A stretch of 64,000 nucleotides of DNA from Sphingomonas sp. BK345. GTDB taxonomy: Bacteria; Pseudomonadota; Alphaproteobacteria; Sphingomonadales; Sphingomonadaceae. The notes below the pieces were generated by a model. It searched no databases and had not been told where the DNA came from. It saw only the letters and a list, made by a program, of their open reading frames with translations. How positions within the stretch are numbered: position 1 is the stretch's first letter; the number at the start of each line of letters is the position of its first letter. The position numbers were made by a program, and so were the translations under genes. The stretch spans positions 434,001-498,000 of the forward strand of contig NZ_JACHZX010000001.1 of the NCBI RefSeq assembly GCF_014193845.1, given 5' to 3'. Below, piece after piece: positions 60,903 through 64,000 of the stretch.

Positions 60903-61208
60903 TCAGCGGCACTGGCGCTTGCCGCTGCGCTCGATCTCGCGCCCCGCGAGCGCGCCGCCGACGCCGCCCAGCACGGTGCCGAGCGTACGGTCGCCGCGCG
61001 AGTCGATGGTGCGACCGAGCAGACCGCCCGCCACCGCACCGACCACCAGGCCGGTGGTGCCGTCCGGCTTGCGGCAGCGCAGGCGACCGTCGTTGCCGCG
61101 CCACTCGCGATACTTGTACCGGCGCTGCGCGTCGGCATCGACGGTGGTGGCGACGAGCGTCGGCGCGACCATCGCAGCGGCACCGAAGGCCAGCATCAGC
61201 TTACGCAT
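60903..61208 (-). CDS. glycine-zipper exported protein
   Basis: A 101-residue protein with signal peptide MRKLMLAFGAAAMVAPTLVA, then CRKPDGTTGLVVGAVAGGLL and a glycine zipper LGTVLGGVGGALAGREI ending KRQCR. Such Gly-zippers (17-kDa-antigen type) span or coat the outer membrane. It shares its C-terminal half with the product at 59706-60272. GGGAGAATGAAG precedes the ATG. Confidence 0.83.
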   Translation of the reverse strand: MRKLMLAFGAAAMVAPTLVATTVDADAQRRYKYREWRGNDGRLRCRKPDGTTGLVVGAVAGGLLGRTIDSRGDRTLGTVLGGVGGALAGREIERSGKRQCR

Positions 61209-61372
61209 GACTTCATTCTCCCGTTCGAACTTCATGTTGGCGACGTAACGTGTCGCTTCTAGCGCGGTTGCATGAACCGGGAACAACGGGGCGTTCATGG
61301 TGTTGCACGCGTCCCGTGGCGGGGCGGCGGAGGGCGACGCGCGAGAGCTGGACCTACCTTCCCTCTCCCTCG

Positions 61373-61468
61373 CGTCATCCTGGCTCCGTTTGAGGATCCA
61401 GGGTGCCGCGTACCCACACGCCGCCGAACCTGCGGGCCCGTGGTTCCTGAGACGAGCTCAGGATGACG
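61373..61468. repeat. inverted REP pair overlapping the crotonase stop
   Basis: Arms CGTCATCCTGGCTCC with GAGGATCCAGGG and GTTCCTGAGACGAGCTCAGG with ATGACG are related to the TCATCC.GG family. The second arm (61444-61468) contains the crotonase stop codon at 61458. Confidence 0.6.
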
Positions 61469-62282
61469 ACTGGGGAGAAGGTCGCGGGCCGCCCCCAACC
61501 TCATCGCTGAACCGCGGCGCCCGTTTCTCCAGGTTGGCGCGCACCGCCTCCGCCTGGTTGGGCGAGCGCAGCAGCGCCAGCTGCGCCGCGCTCTCGGCGG
61601 CGAGGATGGCGGGTGCGTCGGCGTCGGCGGCGAGCGCGAACAGCCGCTTGGCGGCGCGCACCGCGTCGGGGCTGCGCGCCGCGATGGCGCGCGCGATCGC
61701 CAGCGCGCGCTCGCGCGGTTCCGGGTCGAGATAGGTGACCAGCCCGCACGCCTGCGCCTCGGCGGCGTCGAGCTCGCGCGCGGTATAGACCAGCTCGCGC
61801 AGCACGTCCTCGCGCACGCTGCCGCGCCACAGGGCATAGCCGCCCATGTCGGGCACCAGCCCCCAATGCACCTCGCGGATCGCCAGCCGCGTGTCGGGAT
61901 GCGCGACCCGCACGTCGGCGCCGGCGAGCAGCTGGCAGCCGCCGCCGAAGGCGACGCCGTGCGCGGCGGCGATCACCGGCACCGGCAGCGCGCGCCAGCC
62001 GGTGCAGACATATTGCACGTCGTTGCTCGCGCCGCGCGTGCGCTCGCCGAGCGCGAGCCCCGACCCGCCCGCGGCCATCGCCGCCATGTCGAGCCCGGCG
62101 CAGAAGCCGCGCCCCTCACCCGACAGCACCACGGCGCGCAACCGGGGTTCGCCCGCGAGCCGGTCGATCGCCGCCGCCAGCGCGGCGAACATCGCCGGGT
62201 CGAGCGCGTTCATCTTGTCGGCGCGGGCGAGCCGCACGTCGGCGACGCCGTCCTCCAGCGCGATCGTCACCCGCTCGTCCAT
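61458..62282 (-). CDS. enoyl-CoA hydratase/isomerase (crotonase) family protein
   Basis: A 274-residue crotonase. The oxyanion-hole block is ARADKMNALDPAM with SGEGRGFCAGLDM and AAAHGVAFGGGCQLLAGADV. The second catalytic Glu is kept in IREVHWGLVPDMGGY, but the first (usually in GGGxEL) is Gln, so the reaction may be isomerisation rather than hydration. The C-terminus (PRPSPQSSS) runs into a REP arm. Substrate unknown. Confidence 0.88.
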   Translation of the reverse strand: MDERVTIALEDGVADVRLARADKMNALDPAMFAALAAAIDRLAGEPRLRAVVLSGEGRGFCAGLDMAAMAAGGSGLALGERTRGASNDVQYVCTGWRALPVPVIAAAHGVAFGGGCQLLAGADVRVAHPDTRLAIREVHWGLVPDMGGYALWRGSVREDVLRELVYTARELDAAEAQACGLVTYLDPEPRERALAIARAIAARSPDAVRAAKRLFALAADADAPAILAAESAAQLALLRSPNQAEAVRANLEKRAPRFSDEVGGGPRPSPQSSS

Positions 62283-62369
62283 CCCGCCTCCGCTCGCCCA
62301 CCTTGCCTCACCGCGTGAGGAACAGCCGCGCGGCGACCGGTGTCAACAGGGGATCGGGGCGGCGCCCGC

Positions 62370-64000
62370 TCACAGCGATCCGCGCAGCTGCACGCCGACC
62401 CAGCGCGGGATGCCGGGCTTATACTGGTTCCACGACGGTTGCAGGCTGTTGTCGACGTCGAGCAGGTTGCGCACTAGCAGCGCGACGTCGAAGCGCCCGT
62501 CGCCCAGGCCCAGCCCGGCGGAGATGTCGGTGATCCCCCAGGCGTGCGTCCTGGTGTAGCGCGACAGGGTCGTGTCGGCGAGATACCCGCTCTGGAAGTT
62601 ATGGTTCACCTCGACGTGGAGCACCCGCCCGGGCGCGATCGGATAGGACCAGTCGCCGAACAGGTTGCCGCTCCACCGCGGCGCGCCCGGCAGCGTGCTG
62701 CCGCTGGCGTCGTGATAGGGGCCGGCGGGATTGTCCCCGCCCAGCTCGCCGGGGACAGGCGCGCGCGGGAACGAGCGGTAGTGCGCGTCGGTATAGGCGC
62801 CGGCGAACCGCAGCGTCGTGTAGGGAATGGCGAACAGCGCCACGTCCAGCTCGACCCCCTGGCTGCGCACGCGCGGCACGTTGCCCAGCGCGGCGCGGTA
62901 GGCCGGGTGGCCGTCGCCGTTGAGCGCGCTCTGCACCGGGTCAAAGACGAAGGTCGGTTGAATATAGTCGGCGAAGTTTTCGCGGAAGCCGGTGGCGCTC
63001 GCCTGGAGCTTGTGCGCCAGCGCGATCGTGCGCACGCCCAGCTCATAGGCGTCCACCCGCTCGGCCGCGACCGGCAGCGAGGTGCCGCGCGCCGCGCTCG
63101 CGCCGACGATCTGCGCCACGCCCGGCTTCTCGCCATGGCGATAGGAGGCCACGATCGTGTGCTCGGACGTCAGCTTGTAGCTCGCCGCGAGATCGCCGGT
63201 GACGAGCGTGCCGCGATACGGCTCGGCCTCGCTCCGCCGGTACAGCGCGCCCAGCCGCGCGGCGCGCACCCCCTTGGCGGCACCGAGCTGCGCGCGCTGG
63301 GCGTCGGTCAGATCGGCATAGTTGGCGACATGGAAGTATTTCTGCGCGGTGCGATCGGCCAGCGCGCGCTGCGCGGCGCCGTTGTCGGCGGTCAGCACGC
63401 CCTGCTCGTCGCTGTCGAAGCCGCCGAGCACCACGTCGTTGACGCGCGCGGGATCGAGCTCGGCGGCGAACCCCTCGGACTGGATGAAGCTGCGCGCCTG
63501 GCTGTGCCGCGTCTCGCGCGACACCCGCGCACCGGCGTCGAGCGTGAGCCGCGCCGACGCGTCCCAGCTGAGGTGCGAATAGGCCGCGAGCGTGCGGTTG
63601 AGGTAGCGCTCCTGCCGCTTGGTGATCAGCGCGTCGGCGGCGTTGAGCAGCAGGCCGCGCCCGGCCGGGTCGACCGCGTCGGGTAGCGCCGGGTCGACCG
63701 GGTCGAGCAGCGCATATTGCGCGGGGCTGGCGTACCAGGCGCCGGCGTCGGAGCCGTAGCGTTCAGTCTGGCTGTAGTTGGGGAACAGCCCGCGATAGGC
63801 GAACAGGCCGCCGCGGTAGCTCAGCTCCTTGAGCGGCCGCGCGTCGAGCCGCAGCTCCTGGCTCCATTGTTCGAACGTGGTCTGCGTGCCGCGCGGCGCG
63901 CGCAGCCACTCGAACTGCGTGTGCGAGCCGGCGCCCTGCGAGAAGGCATAGTCGCGCCACGCCGTGATCGAGCGCAGCACCGTGTCGGGCGCGAGCGTCA
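62370..64000 (-). CDS. TonB-dependent receptor, C-terminal part (cut by window edge)
   Basis: At least 543 residues of the outer-membrane beta-barrel, open at its 5' end at the window boundary (first codons read TLAPDTVLRSITAWRDYAFS). Beta strands of the barrel are evident, with VELDVALFAIPYTTLRFAGA, HAWGITDISAGLGLGDGRFD and a terminal aromatic-rich WVGVQLRGSL. The C-terminal residue is Leu rather than the usual Phe. The plug domain and TonB box lie outside the window. Substrate unknown. Confidence 0.9.
   Translation of the reverse strand, partial: TLAPDTVLRSITAWRDYAFSQGAGSHTQFEWLRAPRGTQTTFEQWSQELRLDARPLKELSYRGGLFAYRGLFPNYSQTERYGSDAGAWYASPAQYALLDPVDPALPDAVDPAGRGLLLNAADALITKRQERYLNRTLAAYSHLSWDASARLTLDAGARVSRETRHSQARSFIQSEGFAAELDPARVNDVVLGGFDSDEQGVLTADNGAAQRALADRTAQKYFHVANYADLTDAQRAQLGAAKGVRAARLGALYRRSEAEPYRGTLVTGDLAASYKLTSEHTIVASYRHGEKPGVAQIVGASAARGTSLPVAAERVDAYELGVRTIALAHKLQASATGFRENFADYIQPTFVFDPVQSALNGDGHPAYRAALGNVPRVRSQGVELDVALFAIPYTTLRFAGAYTDAHYRSFPRAPVPGELGGDNPAGPYHDASGSTLPGAPRWSGNLFGDWSYPIAPGRVLHVEVNHNFQSGYLADTTLSRYTRTHAWGITDISAGLGLGDGRFDVALLVRNLLDVDNSLQPSWNQYKPGIPRWVGVQLRGSL

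Noticed and set aside
1..64000. Search for a CRISPR array, toxin-antitoxin pair, restriction system or retron
   Set aside because: I saw no regularly spaced 28-37-base repeats, no cas genes and no paired small toxin-antitoxin genes. The three-copy 91-93-base array has no spacer-like structure.

Overview
The window looks like a chromosomal segment of an alphaproteobacterium of the Sphingomonas type. The evidence is very high G+C content, a SciP/DUF1153 cell-cycle regulator, a GTA-type holin/endolysin pair, an HWE-family histidine kinase, a bacterial rhodopsin with its Brp/Blh retinal synthase, and a TonB-dependent receptor of the kind these bacteria carry in large numbers. Genus assignment is inference from gene families and style; no rRNA gene is present.

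The window divides at a tRNA-Ser(GGA) gene (27382-27472, minus strand). The left part (1-27.3 kb) reads as accessory DNA. By eye it has lower G+C and many regulators. It holds a J-domain membrane protein; a monooxygenase/carotenoid oxygenase pair; an MBL hydrolase; a deletion scar that truncates both members of a divergent serine hydrolase/AraC pair; DUF2252; a BLUF photosensor; an HWE kinase with its receiver; a rhodopsin-blh operon; a 5'-truncated AraC gene; an HEIGGH membrane protein; a TAT-type prolyl oligopeptidase; a DEDDh exonuclease with BRCT; a YecA/SEC-C protein; Psd; an operon DUF305-YVTN propeller-ECF sigma-anti-sigma; a divergent LysR/SDR pair; and an MBL lactonase-cupin pair. A degenerate intergenic repeat (core resembling CTGAACGAACGGCCGG) recurs in gaps throughout this half and forms a three-copy array near 26.5 kb.

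The right part (27.5-64 kb) is very G+C-rich and carries mostly core functions: an Mla-type phospholipid transport operon (STAS-permease fusion, ATPase, MlaD, lipoprotein), DUF445, an RND efflux pump with adaptor, SIMPL protein, GlsB, SciP, mnmA, a GntR/FadR regulator, an acyl-CoA synthetase, an lgt-midA-GNAT-pgeF operon, hslVU, a cell-wall hydrolase, SWIB protein, folE-pteridine reductase-folB, an MBL protein, the GTA lysis pair, map, cinA-like, crcB-rluA, OsmC flanked by two glycine-zipper lipoprotein-like proteins, a crotonase, and the C-terminal part of a TonB-dependent receptor cut by the window edge. Here the gaps hold several families of REP/BIME-like palindromes that I did not see left of the tRNA.

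The most interesting points are these. (i) Two identical-spacing ECF-type promoter candidates, GGAATAAA-N14-CGTC, lie before the ECF operon and before the lactonase-cupin genes, suggesting a small local regulon. (ii) A rhodopsin with a DTG motif (no carboxylate at the proton-donor site) is translationally coupled to blh. (iii) A clean deletion junction has fused two divergent half-genes. (iv) The repeat families segregate on the two sides of the tRNA-Ser gene.
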